From Betaproteobacteria bacterium HGW-Betaproteobacteria-16 (lineage in GTDB: Bacteria > Pseudomonadota > Gammaproteobacteria > Burkholderiales > Burkholderiaceae_C), in contig PHCQ01000019.1 in NCBI GenBank assembly GCA_002840835.1, positions 22,171 to 86,170 of the forward strand: 64,000 bases of DNA, read 5' to 3'. A model generated the notes under the pieces. It ran no database searches and was not told where the DNA came from. It saw nothing but the letters and a program-made list of their open reading frames with translations. Of the stretch, positions 26,382-35,190 are shown one piece after another. Position 1 is the first letter of the stretch; every line of letters starts with the position of its first letter. Made by a program: the position numbers and the translations under genes.

Positions 26382-26638
26382 GGAAGCTCCTGGGTTTGAG
26401 GTGCGGCGCGTGCCGAGACGACCCCTATTGAACACCGGAGCGGATTGTCCCTTTGCAGGCAGGCCCATGCGAACTGGCGTAGCGGGTCACCGGCCTGATC
26501 GATGCGCGACCTGTATGTGGTGATGCGGATAATCTAGGGCAACCCTGAACAAGGCGCCTCGTGGCGCGCGCATCCCTGCTGCGGGCGCGCGCATCCACGG
26601 GGGCTTGTTCAGCGTCGCCCAACACAAAGGAGACTTCC

Positions 26639-27076
26639 ATGCCGATTTCCAAAGGTTCCGCTGCGCTGGTGGCCGATGCCAGTGCACAGATCACCACCTA
26701 CACCGTGGCACAGGTGAGTGAACGCCTGGCCGGCGACGCCCGTCTGCAGCTGGTGGACATTCGCGATGTGCGCGAACTTGAGCGCGAAGGCACGGCGCCC
26801 GGCGCGGTGCATGCGCCGCGCGGCATGCTGGAGTTCTGGGTAGACCCGGCGTCGCCGTATTTCAAACCCGTGTTCGGCGACGAGAGCAAGGAGTTTGTGC
26901 TGTTCTGCGGTGCCGGCTGGCGCAGTGCGCTGGCCACCAAGGCGCTGCAGGACATGGGCATGAACAATGTGGCGCACATCGAAGGGGGGTTCACCGAGTG
27001 GCTCAAGCAGGGCGCCCCCACTGAAACGCTGGAAGCGCACAAGGCGCGCGCCGCAGCCGCCAGGCCCAAGGCCTGA
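26639..27076 (+). CDS. Rhodanese-like sulfurtransferase
   Basis: A 145-aa single rhodanese domain. The active-site loop CGAGWR starts at C90. DIRDVRELEREG and GFTEWL are the usual flanking motifs. No signal peptide is present, so it is cytoplasmic. AAAGGAG precedes the ATG. Its stop overlaps the next gene (TGATG), forming a coupled pair. Confidence 0.88.
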   Translation: MPISKGSAALVADASAQITTYTVAQVSERLAGDARLQLVDIRDVRELEREGTAPGAVHAPRGMLEFWVDPASPYFKPVFGDESKEFVLFCGAGWRSALATKALQDMGMNNVAHIEGGFTEWLKQGAPTETLEAHKARAAAARPKA

Positions 27077-27480
27077 TGGGCGCACTGTCTGAGAATTGCC
27101 CGTGCGGGCAGAGCGATCAACGGGGGCGCCCTCTGCCCTTTGATGCCTGCTGCGGCCGCTACCTGGACCAGGGCCTGGCTGCACCCGATGCCGAACGCCT
27201 CATGCGTTCGCGCTACAGCGCATTCGTGCGAGAGCGTGCCGACCACCTGCTGGCCACCTGGCACCCCAGCACCCGCCCGAGCGACCTCACGCTCGACGCT
27301 GGCGTGAAGTGGCTGGGGCTGTCGGTGAAGGGCCATCGGCTGATCGATGCGGACCATGCCGAGGTGGAATTCGTTGCCCGGTCGCGCATCGGGGGGCGTG
27401 GGCAGCGCCTGGAAGAATGCAGCCAGTTTGCGCGTCAGGACGGGCGCTGGTACTACGTGGACGGAGAGATCAAATCATGA
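27076..27480 (+). CDS. ychJ: YchJ family SEC-C-type zinc protein
   Basis: A 134-aa protein. An N-terminal CPCG (8-11) and a DACCGRYL cysteine pair (25-26) frame the YchJ motif. RSRYSAFVRE follows, then an NTF2-like domain ending in ECSQFARQDGRWYYVDGE. The function of the family is unclear. It overlaps the rhodanese stop by one base. Confidence 0.85.
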   Translation: MGALSENCPCGQSDQRGRPLPFDACCGRYLDQGLAAPDAERLMRSRYSAFVRERADHLLATWHPSTRPSDLTLDAGVKWLGLSVKGHRLIDADHAEVEFVARSRIGGRGQRLEECSQFARQDGRWYYVDGEIKS

Positions 27481-27522
27481 AGCAGATGAAGCCTTGTGGG
27501 CAGGCGCAGCGGAGCGGCTCCG

Positions 27523-28182
27523 ATGTTTAGCGCAGTGTTGTTCGATTGCGATGGCGTGCTCGTGGACAGCGAGCCCATCACCAATGGCGTGTTGCGCGAG
27601 GTGCTGAATGAAGCCGGCTGGGCGCTGACCCAGGCCGAATGTCAGGCGATCTTCATCGGCAAAGCCGTTCGGGACGAATGCGCGCGCATTGAGCGCGAAA
27701 CCGGCCAGCCGCTCACAGATGCATGGATGCAGGCCTTTTATGCGCGGCGGGACCAGCGCCTGAGAGCGGAACTGCAGAATGTCGTGGGTGCGCTCGAAGC
27801 GGTCGTTGCAGCCCATACCCATACCCAGGGCCGCATTGCCTGTGCTTCCGGTGCCGACAAGGCCAAGGTGGTGATGCAGATCGAAATGGCGGGCATGGCC
27901 CCGTACTTCGGCGACCGCATTTTCAGCGGCCACGACCAGCCGCGTTCAAAGCCTCATCCGGATGTGTATCTCGCCGCGGCCGCGCATCTGGGCGCCGAAC
28001 CGGCACGCTGCCTGGTGGTGGAAGACACCGCCACCGGAGCGATGGCCGGCATCTCGGCCGGCGCGACCGTTTGGGGCTATTGCCCGGAGGGCCACGGGCG
28101 GGCGTTCGAGGGATTGGCCGTGCACCGGGTGTTTCGGCACATGGACGAACTCGCGCAGGCGCTCGGGGTGCCGCCCGGCTGA
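27523..28182 (+). CDS. HAD-superfamily phosphatase (phosphoglycolate/beta-PGM-like)
   Basis: A 219-aa subfamily IA HAD hydrolase. The nucleophile motif LFDCDGVLVDSEP gives D8 and D10. The CASGADKAKV region carries motif II, KPHPDVYL the lysine of motif III, and VVEDTATGAMAG motif IV. GGAG precedes the ATG at 27523; an upstream GTG would add nine odd residues. It is a sugar-phosphate or phosphoglycolate phosphatase of unknown exact substrate. Confidence 0.85.
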   Translation: MFSAVLFDCDGVLVDSEPITNGVLREVLNEAGWALTQAECQAIFIGKAVRDECARIERETGQPLTDAWMQAFYARRDQRLRAELQNVVGALEAVVAAHTHTQGRIACASGADKAKVVMQIEMAGMAPYFGDRIFSGHDQPRSKPHPDVYLAAAAHLGAEPARCLVVEDTATGAMAGISAGATVWGYCPEGHGRAFEGLAVHRVFRHMDELAQALGVPPG

Positions 28183-28257
28183 ACCGACGCGGGAACGGCG
28201 GGCGCCATTCAATGCGGCGTTGAGGCCGGTCTCACTGATCGGTGGGCACACACGGAA

Positions 28258-28276
28258 GTGAAAAACACTTTTTCAC
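28258..28276. promoter_or_regulatory. Perfect palindrome upstream of the TRAP operon
   Basis: GTGAAAAA-CAC-TTTTTCAC is an 8-bp-arm dyad between the HAD gene and the TRAP binding-protein gene. It could be an operator for the TRAP operon or a weak terminator for the HAD gene, since the alternative stem AGTG/CACT is followed by T. It lies 147 nt before the TRAP start codon. Confidence 0.35.
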
Positions 28277-28422
28277 GTGCCGGGTGACCGGGATGTGTCG
28301 GGGAAAACCCGTGCAGGTTTTTGAAGGTCTGTCTACACAATGGTCCTAGCGGCAAAGACCGTGGCGCCATGGCATCTCTCATGGCGGTGTATGCGTATGC
28401 ACTTCAACGAAGGAGACAAGAC

Positions 28423-29574
28423 ATGACCGTTTCAGAGAAAGACACAGCCACGCCCGTTTCGGAGAAACCGGCCCGCCGCAAGTTCCTGGGTGCCGCGGTG
28501 GCAGGCGCTGCCGGTGCCGCTGCCATGACGGCCCCGATGATTTCGGTGGCGCAGTCGCCCACCGTGTTCAAGATGCAGGGCGCCTGGGGTGCCAAGGACA
28601 TCTTTAACGAGATGGCCGAGGAATACGTGACCCGGGTGAACGAGATGTCGGGCGGGCGTCTGCGGATCGACTACCTTGTCGGTGGCGCGGTGGTCAAGCC
28701 CTTTGAAGTGATGGACGCGGTCAGCCGCGGCGTGCTCGACGGCGGGCACCACGTGCCGGTGTACTGGTACGGCAAGAGCAAGGTGGCTTCGCTGTTCGGC
28801 TCCGGCCCCATCAATGGCTGCGACGCACCGCAGACCCTGGCCTGGATCTACCGGGGCGGTGGCCTTGAGCTGTACCAGGAATTGCTGGAAAAGCTCCGCC
28901 TCAATGTGGTGGGCTACTTCGCCATGCCCATGCCGACCCAGCCACTGGGCTGGTTCAAACAACCCATCACCAATGCCGAAGGCCTCAAGGGGCTGAAGTA
29001 CCGCACCGTGGGCCTGGCGGCCGATCTGATGCAGGAGCTCGGTGCGAAGGTGACGCAGTTGCCTGGCGGCGAGATCGTGCCCGCCATGGACCGGGGCGTG
29101 ATCGATGCATTCGAGTTCAACAACCCCACGTCCGATCGCCGTTTCGGCGCGCAGGACGTGGCCAAGAACTACATGATGGGGTCGTTCCATCAGGCCATGG
29201 AGTTCTTCGAGATCGTCTTCAACAAGCGCAAGCACGATGCACTGCCGGCCGATCTCAAGGCCATCCTGCGCTACTCTGCGGAGGCCGCGTCGTCGTCCAA
29301 CTGGTGGACCGCCATGGACAACTACTCGAAGGACTTCGAGGCGCTGGGCACCGTCGACAAGGTCAACATCGTGCGCACGCCGAAGTCGATCTTCGATGCG
29401 CAGATCAAGGCCTGGGACGTGATATCCAAGAAGCTCTCCGACGAAGATCCCTTCTTCAAGAAGGTGGTGGACAGCCAGAAGGCGTGGTCCAAGCGCGTGG
29501 CCAAGTACATGTTCTTCAACGAGGCCGACTACAAGGTGGGCTACGAGCACATCCACGGCAAGCTGGGCTTCTGA
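28423..29574 (+). CDS. TRAP transporter substrate-binding protein (DctP family)
   Basis: A 383-aa periplasmic receptor of a TRAP transporter. A twin-arginine-like signal (ARRKFLGAAVAGAAG at 17-31) ends near APMISVAQ. Twin-arginine export is unusual but known for this mannitol/chloroaromatic-type subfamily. The conserved RTVGLAADLMQELGAKVTQ and RGVIDAFEFNNP segments mark the ligand cleft and the carboxylate-binding region. AAGGAG precedes the ATG at 28423. A long hairpin separates it from the membrane subunits. The ligand may be related to the amidase product or substrate in the same operon. Confidence 0.88.
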   Translation: MTVSEKDTATPVSEKPARRKFLGAAVAGAAGAAAMTAPMISVAQSPTVFKMQGAWGAKDIFNEMAEEYVTRVNEMSGGRLRIDYLVGGAVVKPFEVMDAVSRGVLDGGHHVPVYWYGKSKVASLFGSGPINGCDAPQTLAWIYRGGGLELYQELLEKLRLNVVGYFAMPMPTQPLGWFKQPITNAEGLKGLKYRTVGLAADLMQELGAKVTQLPGGEIVPAMDRGVIDAFEFNNPTSDRRFGAQDVAKNYMMGSFHQAMEFFEIVFNKRKHDALPADLKAILRYSAEAASSSNWWTAMDNYSKDFEALGTVDKVNIVRTPKSIFDAQIKAWDVISKKLSDEDPFFKKVVDSQKAWSKRVAKYMFFNEADYKVGYEHIHGKLGF

Positions 29575-29615
29575 CCCACACAGGCCTGTCGCCATGGCGT
29601 TCAGGCCGCTCAAGT

Positions 29616-29651
29616 CAAACAGAAGGGAGGTCCATGCCTCCCTTCTGTTTG
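29616..29651 (+). promoter_or_regulatory. Perfect 15-bp hairpin between TRAP receptor and permease genes
   Basis: Arms at 29616-29630 and 29637-29651 are fully complementary around a TCCATG loop. No T tract follows. In many transport operons such a hairpin protects the 3' end of the receptor message or gives partial termination, so the receptor is made in excess. That role here is inference. Confidence 0.7.
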
Positions 29652-29694
29652 AGGTTTCGCTTCTTCGTTGTTCAGCGCTCTCATTGGGGCAGCC

Positions 29695-30288
29695 ATGATC
29701 CACAGCGTCATCCGTCACATCGACCAGATCAACAAAGCGGTCGGGCACGCGTTTGCCTGGAGCATCGTCATCCTGACTCTGGGCGTCAGCTACGAGGTGT
29801 TCGTGCGTTATGCGCTGAACGACCCCACGAGCTGGGCCTTCGACTTCAGTTTCATTCTCTACGGCTCCCTGTTCCTCATGGCCGGGGCCTACACACTCTC
29901 GCGCAATGGTCATGTGCGGGCAGACATCTTTTACCGCCGCTGGCGACCGCGCACCCAGGCGGTGCTGGAATTCACCCTCTACATCTTTTTCTACTTCCCG
30001 GGGGTGCTGGCGCTGGTGTTCTCTGGATGGGCCTACGGCACGGAGTCCATGCGCATTCAGGAGGTCAGTGTGAACAGCCCTGTGGGTGTGCCGATCTGGC
30101 CGCTGAAGATGCTGATCCCCGTGGCGGGGGTGCTGCTGGCGCTGCAAGGGGTGGCCGAGATGCTGCGCTGTGTGCTGTGCATGCGCGAAGGGCAGTGGCC
30201 GGCGCGCCTGCACGACATCGAGGAACTGGAGGACGTCTTGCAACATGCCTCGCATGGTGACGCTGGTCAACCCGGAGACCGCGCATGA
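29695..30288 (+). CDS. TRAP transporter small permease (DctQ family)
   Basis: A 197-aa membrane protein with four hydrophobic helices (about 20-40, 53-73, 93-115 and 135-158 by eye). EVFVRYALNDPTSWAFDF is the family pattern after the first helix. The ATG at 29695 is chosen since it begins the hydrophilic N-tail. Its stop overlaps the large permease start by four bases. Confidence 0.85.
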   Translation: MIHSVIRHIDQINKAVGHAFAWSIVILTLGVSYEVFVRYALNDPTSWAFDFSFILYGSLFLMAGAYTLSRNGHVRADIFYRRWRPRTQAVLEFTLYIFFYFPGVLALVFSGWAYGTESMRIQEVSVNSPVGVPIWPLKMLIPVAGVLLALQGVAEMLRCVLCMREGQWPARLHDIEELEDVLQHASHGDAGQPGDRA

Positions 30289-31631
30289 CCGATCCACAAG
30301 TCGCCCTGCTGATGCTGGGCCTGTTCATCTTCATCATCATGCTGGGCTTCCCTATCGCCTTCACGCTGATGGCGATGGGTGTGATGTTCGGCTTTTATGC
30401 CTACTACAGCCCTGACATTCCGTGGCTGGAGAACCAGGTGTTCTACCTGTTCACGCAGAACACCTTCAGCGTGATGAACAGCGACATCCTGGTCGCCATT
30501 CCACTGTTCCTGTTCATGGGCTACATGATCGAGCGGTCCAACATTCTGGACCGGTTGTTCCTCAGCCTGCAGATTGCGTTCCGTCGGGTGCCCGGTGCCA
30601 TGGCGATTGCCGCGCTGGTCACGTGTGCGCTGTTCGCCACCGCCACCGGCATCGTGGGCGCGGTGGTCACGTTGATGGGTCTTCTGGCTTTTCCGGCCAT
30701 GCTCAAGGCGCGCTACGACACCAGTATTGCGGCCGGCGTGATCTGCGCGGGCGGCACGCTGGGCATCCTGATCCCGCCGTCCATCATGCTCATCGTGTAC
30801 GGCGCCACGGCTGGCGTGTCGGTGGTGAAGCTGTATGCCGCCGCCCTGCTGCCGGGCTTCCTGCTCGCCGGGTTGTACATGGTGTACGTGGTGACACGCG
30901 CACTGCTCAACCCCAAGCTGATGCCCAGCATGCCCACCGACGAAAACGTGATGGGCTTTTTTGAGGTGTTTCTCCTGCTGCTCAAGGCCTTCTTCCCGTT
31001 GGCTGTGCTCATCATGTCGGTGCTGGGTGCCATTCTGTTCGGCCTGGCCACGCCCAGCGAAGCGGCCGCCATCGGTGCGCTGGGCTCGGTGCTGCTGGCG
31101 GCGGGTTACCGCGCCATGACCTGGGGCAAGCTGCGCGAAGCGGTGTACCTCACCGCCCGTACCAGCGCCATGGTGTGTTACCTGTTTGTGGGGTCGTGGC
31201 TGTTCTCATCCATCTTCAGCTATCTGGGCGGCGAGCACCTGGTGAAAGACTTCGTGCTGGGCCTGAACCTGAACACGCTGACCTTCCTGCTGCTGGCGCA
31301 GCTGATCATCTTCCTTCTGGGCTGGCCGCTGGAGTGGAGCGAGATCATCATCATCTTCGTGCCTATCTTCCTGCCGCTGCTGCCTCTGTTTGGTGTGGAC
31401 CCGATCCTGTTCGGCATCCTGATCGCGCTGAATCTGCAGACCTCGTTCCTCACGCCACCCATGGCCATGTCGGCCTACTACCTCAAGGGTGTGGCGCCCA
31501 AGCACGTGCAACTGGTGGCCATCTTCAAGGGCTGCCTGCCGTTCGTGGGCATGGTGTTCATGGCCATGGCCGCGGTCTACGTTTTCCCGCAACTGGTGTT
31601 CTGGCTGCCAGAGCTGCTTTACAGTCGCTGA
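30285..31631 (+). CDS. TRAP transporter large permease (DctM family)
   Basis: A 448-aa ion-coupled transporter subunit with 11-12 TM helices. GGTLGILIPPSIMLIVYG and SEAAAIGALGSV are the two hallmark loops of DctM. ATGA overlap with dctQ makes them translationally coupled. The amidase starts four bases after its stop. Confidence 0.92.
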   Translation: MTDPQVALLMLGLFIFIIMLGFPIAFTLMAMGVMFGFYAYYSPDIPWLENQVFYLFTQNTFSVMNSDILVAIPLFLFMGYMIERSNILDRLFLSLQIAFRRVPGAMAIAALVTCALFATATGIVGAVVTLMGLLAFPAMLKARYDTSIAAGVICAGGTLGILIPPSIMLIVYGATAGVSVVKLYAAALLPGFLLAGLYMVYVVTRALLNPKLMPSMPTDENVMGFFEVFLLLLKAFFPLAVLIMSVLGAILFGLATPSEAAAIGALGSVLLAAGYRAMTWGKLREAVYLTARTSAMVCYLFVGSWLFSSIFSYLGGEHLVKDFVLGLNLNTLTFLLLAQLIIFLLGWPLEWSEIIIIFVPIFLPLLPLFGVDPILFGILIALNLQTSFLTPPMAMSAYYLKGVAPKHVQLVAIFKGCLPFVGMVFMAMAAVYVFPQLVFWLPELLYSR

Positions 31632-31634
31632 CCC

Positions 31635-32993
31635 ATGAGTTCTGACACCCTGCCCCCTGCCTCTTTCCACACAAGCCTGGGCGCTGCGGATGCGACCAAC
31701 CGTCTGAGCGCCGGTGAGTTTTCCTGTGCCGAGCATGTGCAGGGATTGCTGGAACGCATTCAAGCCACCGAACCCGCCGTGCAGGCCTGGACCACGCTGG
31801 ACGCGGCGTACGTGCGGCAGCAGGCCGAGGCCGCCGACGAGCGACATGCGGCGGGGGAACCCGACGGACCGCTGTTCGGCGTGCCGGTCGGTATCAAGGA
31901 CATCATTGACACGTTCGACCTGCCCACGCAGCACGGCACGCCCTTGCACAGCGGCCGCATGGCACGCCGTGATGCGGCGCTGGTGCAGCGTCTGCGTGCG
32001 GCCGGCGCGTTGGTGATGGGCAAGACCGTGACCACCGAAATGGCCACCTACAGCCCGGGCAAAACACGCAACCCGTTCAATCCGGACCACACACCGGGCG
32101 GCTCTTCCAGCGGATCAGCCGCAGCCGTGGCCGCCGGCCATGTGTCGCTGTCCATTGGCACCCAGACCAATGGTTCCGTGATCCGGCCCGCTTCGTTCTG
32201 TGGCGTGGTCGGTTACAAGCCCAGTTTCGGGCTGATTCCGCGCACCGGCGTGCTCACGCAGTCGCCCGTGCTGGACCAGGTGGGTGTGTTCGGTCGCAGC
32301 GTGGCCGACGTGGCCTTGCTGGCCCAGGTGCTGGCCGGGTTCGACGAGGGCGATCCGGCCACCGTGCCGCGTGCCATGCCGCCGTTGCTGCGCACCGCGC
32401 TGGAAGAACCACCGCTGCCGCCTACCTTGGGCTGGGTGCAGACCCCTTTCTGGGACCGCGTGGCACCTGATGCTCGGGAAGCGTTTGGCGAGTTGGTCGG
32501 TCTGCTCAGTGGGCGCATTGCCCCGTTCGAGTTGCCAGAGACAGCGCGCGATGCGGTGGAGTGGCACCGCACCATCATGGAAGCCGACATTGCGGGTTCC
32601 TTCGAAGCCGAGTACGAACAGGGCGCCGACATGTTGTCGGCATCGCTGCGGGCGCAGATCGAGCGTGGGCGCGACGTGCGTGCCGTGGACTACCGCAAGG
32701 CCGCTTCTCGCATCCCGTTGATCAACGCCGGCTTCGACAACGTGTTCGAGCATTTTTCAGCCTTGCTCACCCCCGCCACGCTGGGCACGGCACCACAGGG
32801 ACTGGCCTCCACCGGAGACCCGATCATGTGCACGCTCTGGACCTTCGCCGGCATGCCCGCCATCACCTTGCCGCTGCTGCATGGCGAAAACGGGCTGCCG
32901 CTGGGCGTGCAACTGGTGGGGCAGCGGGGCGACGACGCCCGGCTGCTGCGCACGGCGCAGTGGCTGATGCAGACAGTGGCCGCTGCCCAATGA
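31635..32993 (+). CDS. Amidase-signature family amidase
   Basis: A 452-aa amidase with the Ser-cisSer-Lys triad. K88 lies in VGIKDII, the cis-serine in GGSSSGS (about 155-161), and nucleophile S181 in NGSVIRPAS. It is cytoplasmic and probably hydrolyses an amide brought in by the TRAP system. It starts four bases after the permease stop, so it belongs to the same transcript. The exact substrate is not readable. Confidence 0.88.
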   Translation: MSSDTLPPASFHTSLGAADATNRLSAGEFSCAEHVQGLLERIQATEPAVQAWTTLDAAYVRQQAEAADERHAAGEPDGPLFGVPVGIKDIIDTFDLPTQHGTPLHSGRMARRDAALVQRLRAAGALVMGKTVTTEMATYSPGKTRNPFNPDHTPGGSSSGSAAAVAAGHVSLSIGTQTNGSVIRPASFCGVVGYKPSFGLIPRTGVLTQSPVLDQVGVFGRSVADVALLAQVLAGFDEGDPATVPRAMPPLLRTALEEPPLPPTLGWVQTPFWDRVAPDAREAFGELVGLLSGRIAPFELPETARDAVEWHRTIMEADIAGSFEAEYEQGADMLSASLRAQIERGRDVRAVDYRKAASRIPLINAGFDNVFEHFSALLTPATLGTAPQGLASTGDPIMCTLWTFAGMPAITLPLLHGENGLPLGVQLVGQRGDDARLLRTAQWLMQTVAAAQ

Positions 32994-33018
32994 CCCGGAC
33001 CCCATCAAGGAGCTCCTC

Positions 33019-33180
33019 ATGAAACTCTTGTACGGCCTCTTTGGCGCTGTCGTGATGATGGCTTTCCTGGCCAGCTTCGTCATCAAGATCAAGGAGCCCG
33101 CCATGATCGTGGTGGTGCTGATCGGCGTGGCCATGATGGTGGTCGACCTCTGGCAGTCGCGCAACGAGTCCGACAGCTGA
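33019..33180 (+). CDS. Small two-helix membrane protein (53 aa)
   Basis: A 53-aa open frame with AAGGAG nine nt before its ATG, 25 nt after the amidase stop. It encodes two hydrophobic segments (about 4-22 and 28-42) joined by KIKEPA, then a polar tail WQSRNESDS. It looks like the last gene of the TRAP-amidase operon. I recognise no family. Candidate roles are a transporter-associated peptide or a general inner-membrane protein. Confidence 0.65.
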   Translation: MKLLYGLFGAVVMMAFLASFVIKIKEPAMIVVVLIGVAMMVVDLWQSRNESDS

Positions 33181-33868
33181 ATTCTGGATCGACCGACTGA
33201 TGCCGGCGGATTTGCCGGGCGCTGGTGGGCGTCTGGTCCGTAGGGCAGGGTTTGTGCGCCTTGGCCTGCTTGTGTTGATGGGGGGCTACTTGAGGCAGGA
33301 GGCTGCCGCAGCTTGTGGGGCAGTTGCAGGCTGAACTGAGACACTCGATACCGCCATCCCGAAAGCTTGCGCTTTTCATCACCGGGAATTCGAAAGCCAG
33401 CTCTTGTGCGACTGCAGTGCCGCAAAGACTTGACACCCGGCAAACTGCGGTCGCGCCGCTCTATCCCCTGCATATGCCGTCCTTCGAAGGCGCCTTCATC
33501 TCTAGTTTCTGGCGACCTGAAGCACGGGCGGGGCTACCAACTCGGTCATGCACCTGAAATGCTCTGGGTCGCATTCGCGGATTAGAGATAGGTCCTCTTG
33601 AAGTATTGCCGGCGTCTCCGATAAGAGGGATGGATCATGACACTGGCACAGACGCTCAAGTCAGCGCTCGCCATTCAGTTCCGGCCAGCCTCACCTGAGA
33701 GCTCAAGGAGATTGACGACTGCGAATAGTTTATAGAACCGCGGCAAAAGCGCGAGTGCAGCTATGCACAACTTCACGTAATTCCGCCCAAATGGGGAATG
33801 CCTTCTGTCGCCTGCCGTTATGATGATTTCAAGATGTGACCGATCATAGATTGCTGAGGAACGAGTTA
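33181..33868. other. 688-bp region without a supported gene
   Basis: No frame here has a credible ribosome site, family match or consistent codon use. An ATG at 33637 opens a 32-codon frame (MTLAQTLKSALAIQF start) that may be the front of a lost gene. Base composition becomes less GC-rich toward the right end. It marks the left edge of the accessory segment. Confidence 0.5.
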
Positions 33869-34981
33869 GTGAAACCATATTTGATGACCTTGCTGGCGAT
33901 GCCAGCCATAGCCCTCGCCACCGAGGTTTCAAATTGGAGGATTTCCTCGGACATTGATGGGTTCGGACGGAACAACGTCAAAGTCTGCCTGTACCAGACC
34001 GGGCAGGGTCCGGATGCCCTGTGGCAAGCAATCGAGCCCGCGACCGCCGGCAACGACTGCCATGAACTCGTCGTATTCGACCTGGTGAGTCAGGCTATCT
34101 ACCTGTCATTTCCTGGATCGATCAACAACCGGATTTACCAGTGCAGCCCAAGGGTGAAAGTGTCGGGTCGGCATCCGTGCAATTCACTTTTCTTTGTGGG
34201 TGGCCCCAGCGACCCCGACAACAGATCTCTGGACCAAAACAAGCTTAGGGCGACCCTTGTGAGTTCTGGAGGCATGGCGATGGCCACGCAGATGATCACA
34301 TCCAATGCCGAGGCCGCCCGCAAGGATTGCCAGAGTCGCCTGGATGCAGCCGAGACCGTTCCTGCTGTGCAAGGCGTGATGGGCGAGTGCGAAATGATCC
34401 TGGGTGAGGCAGGCAAAGCACAGGCCACAGGCAAGGTGTCCAGCATGGAGGCTGAAGCACTGCGCCAGGCCGCAACAGCGAAGCGCGAAGCAGAGAGCGC
34501 CGCAATGGCGGAATACCGAAACTTGTTTGAACTGGCCACTCGCACGCGCGAGGCTCGTCTGCTCGAGCGCTTCATCTCCCGGTACACCGCCCACGATCCG
34601 GAGCGACTCGTGCCCAAAGCGATTGAGGTCCTGGTGGCCAAAAGGAGGCAGAACGAGGCTGCAGCAGAGGAAGCCCGGCGGATTCAGGCCGCAGAAAATG
34701 AGAGGAGGGCCATCGAACTGGCAGCTCGCGAGCGGGAGTTGCAAAAGGCACGTACCCTGGCCAGCCTGGAGCGAAGGATTGCCACATGCAAGACTGCTAT
34801 CGCGGTCGCTGGTGAAGCCAGAGCACGCGAACAGGCGATCTCATCAAGTTCCGGCTACACAAGTCCTTCGACGCTTCGCAGCGCAGCCGCAACGGAATAT
34901 GACTGCAAGCAAACCATTGCCAACTCGTTTGCACGCTACCAAGAGCTTGGCGGGTCCAAGACGCTGGGGCAAATAAATTAA
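33869..34981 (+). CDS. Secreted coiled-coil protein of unknown function
   Basis: A 370-aa protein starting at a GTG that has GAGGA eight nt upstream. That start gives a clean signal peptide (MKPYLMTLLAMPAIALA, then TEV). The first 130 mature residues contain four cysteines in a possible disulfide-stabilised domain (CLYQTG, NDCHEL, YQCSPR, HPCNS). Residues about 170-330 are long Ala/Glu/Arg-rich helices with coiled-coil character. More cysteine pairs occur later. No family is recognised. Codon use is less GC-biased than in neighbours, and there is no operon partner. Confidence 0.6.
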   Translation: MKPYLMTLLAMPAIALATEVSNWRISSDIDGFGRNNVKVCLYQTGQGPDALWQAIEPATAGNDCHELVVFDLVSQAIYLSFPGSINNRIYQCSPRVKVSGRHPCNSLFFVGGPSDPDNRSLDQNKLRATLVSSGGMAMATQMITSNAEAARKDCQSRLDAAETVPAVQGVMGECEMILGEAGKAQATGKVSSMEAEALRQAATAKREAESAAMAEYRNLFELATRTREARLLERFISRYTAHDPERLVPKAIEVLVAKRRQNEAAAEEARRIQAAENERRAIELAARERELQKARTLASLERRIATCKTAIAVAGEARAREQAISSSSGYTSPSTLRSAAATEYDCKQTIANSFARYQELGGSKTLGQIN

Positions 34982-35190
34982 CAAGCACCTTCTGCGCGTT
35001 TGCTGCGAGAGGGCTCCTTGGTTTTACGAGCGGGTGTACGACATCCATCTTTGGCGCGCCGGTCAGGAGCGAATCAGAGCGGTCGCCGCTGTTAGGCGGG
35101 GCCGGAAGGCCTAGAACCGCTACAGCAGGCTGCATTCCAAAGGGGGAATGAGGGCGTCATCTCACCCAACGGGCTGAAGGCGCTCTGCAA

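Noticed and set aside
29616..29651. Hairpin read as an intrinsic terminator of the TRAP receptor gene
   Set aside because: No uridine tract follows the stem, and the permease genes need read-through. It is listed as a regulatory hairpin.
33315..33585. Overlapping short + strand frames in the gene-poor gap
   Set aside because: No ribosome sites, no family likeness, and the frames overlap one another.
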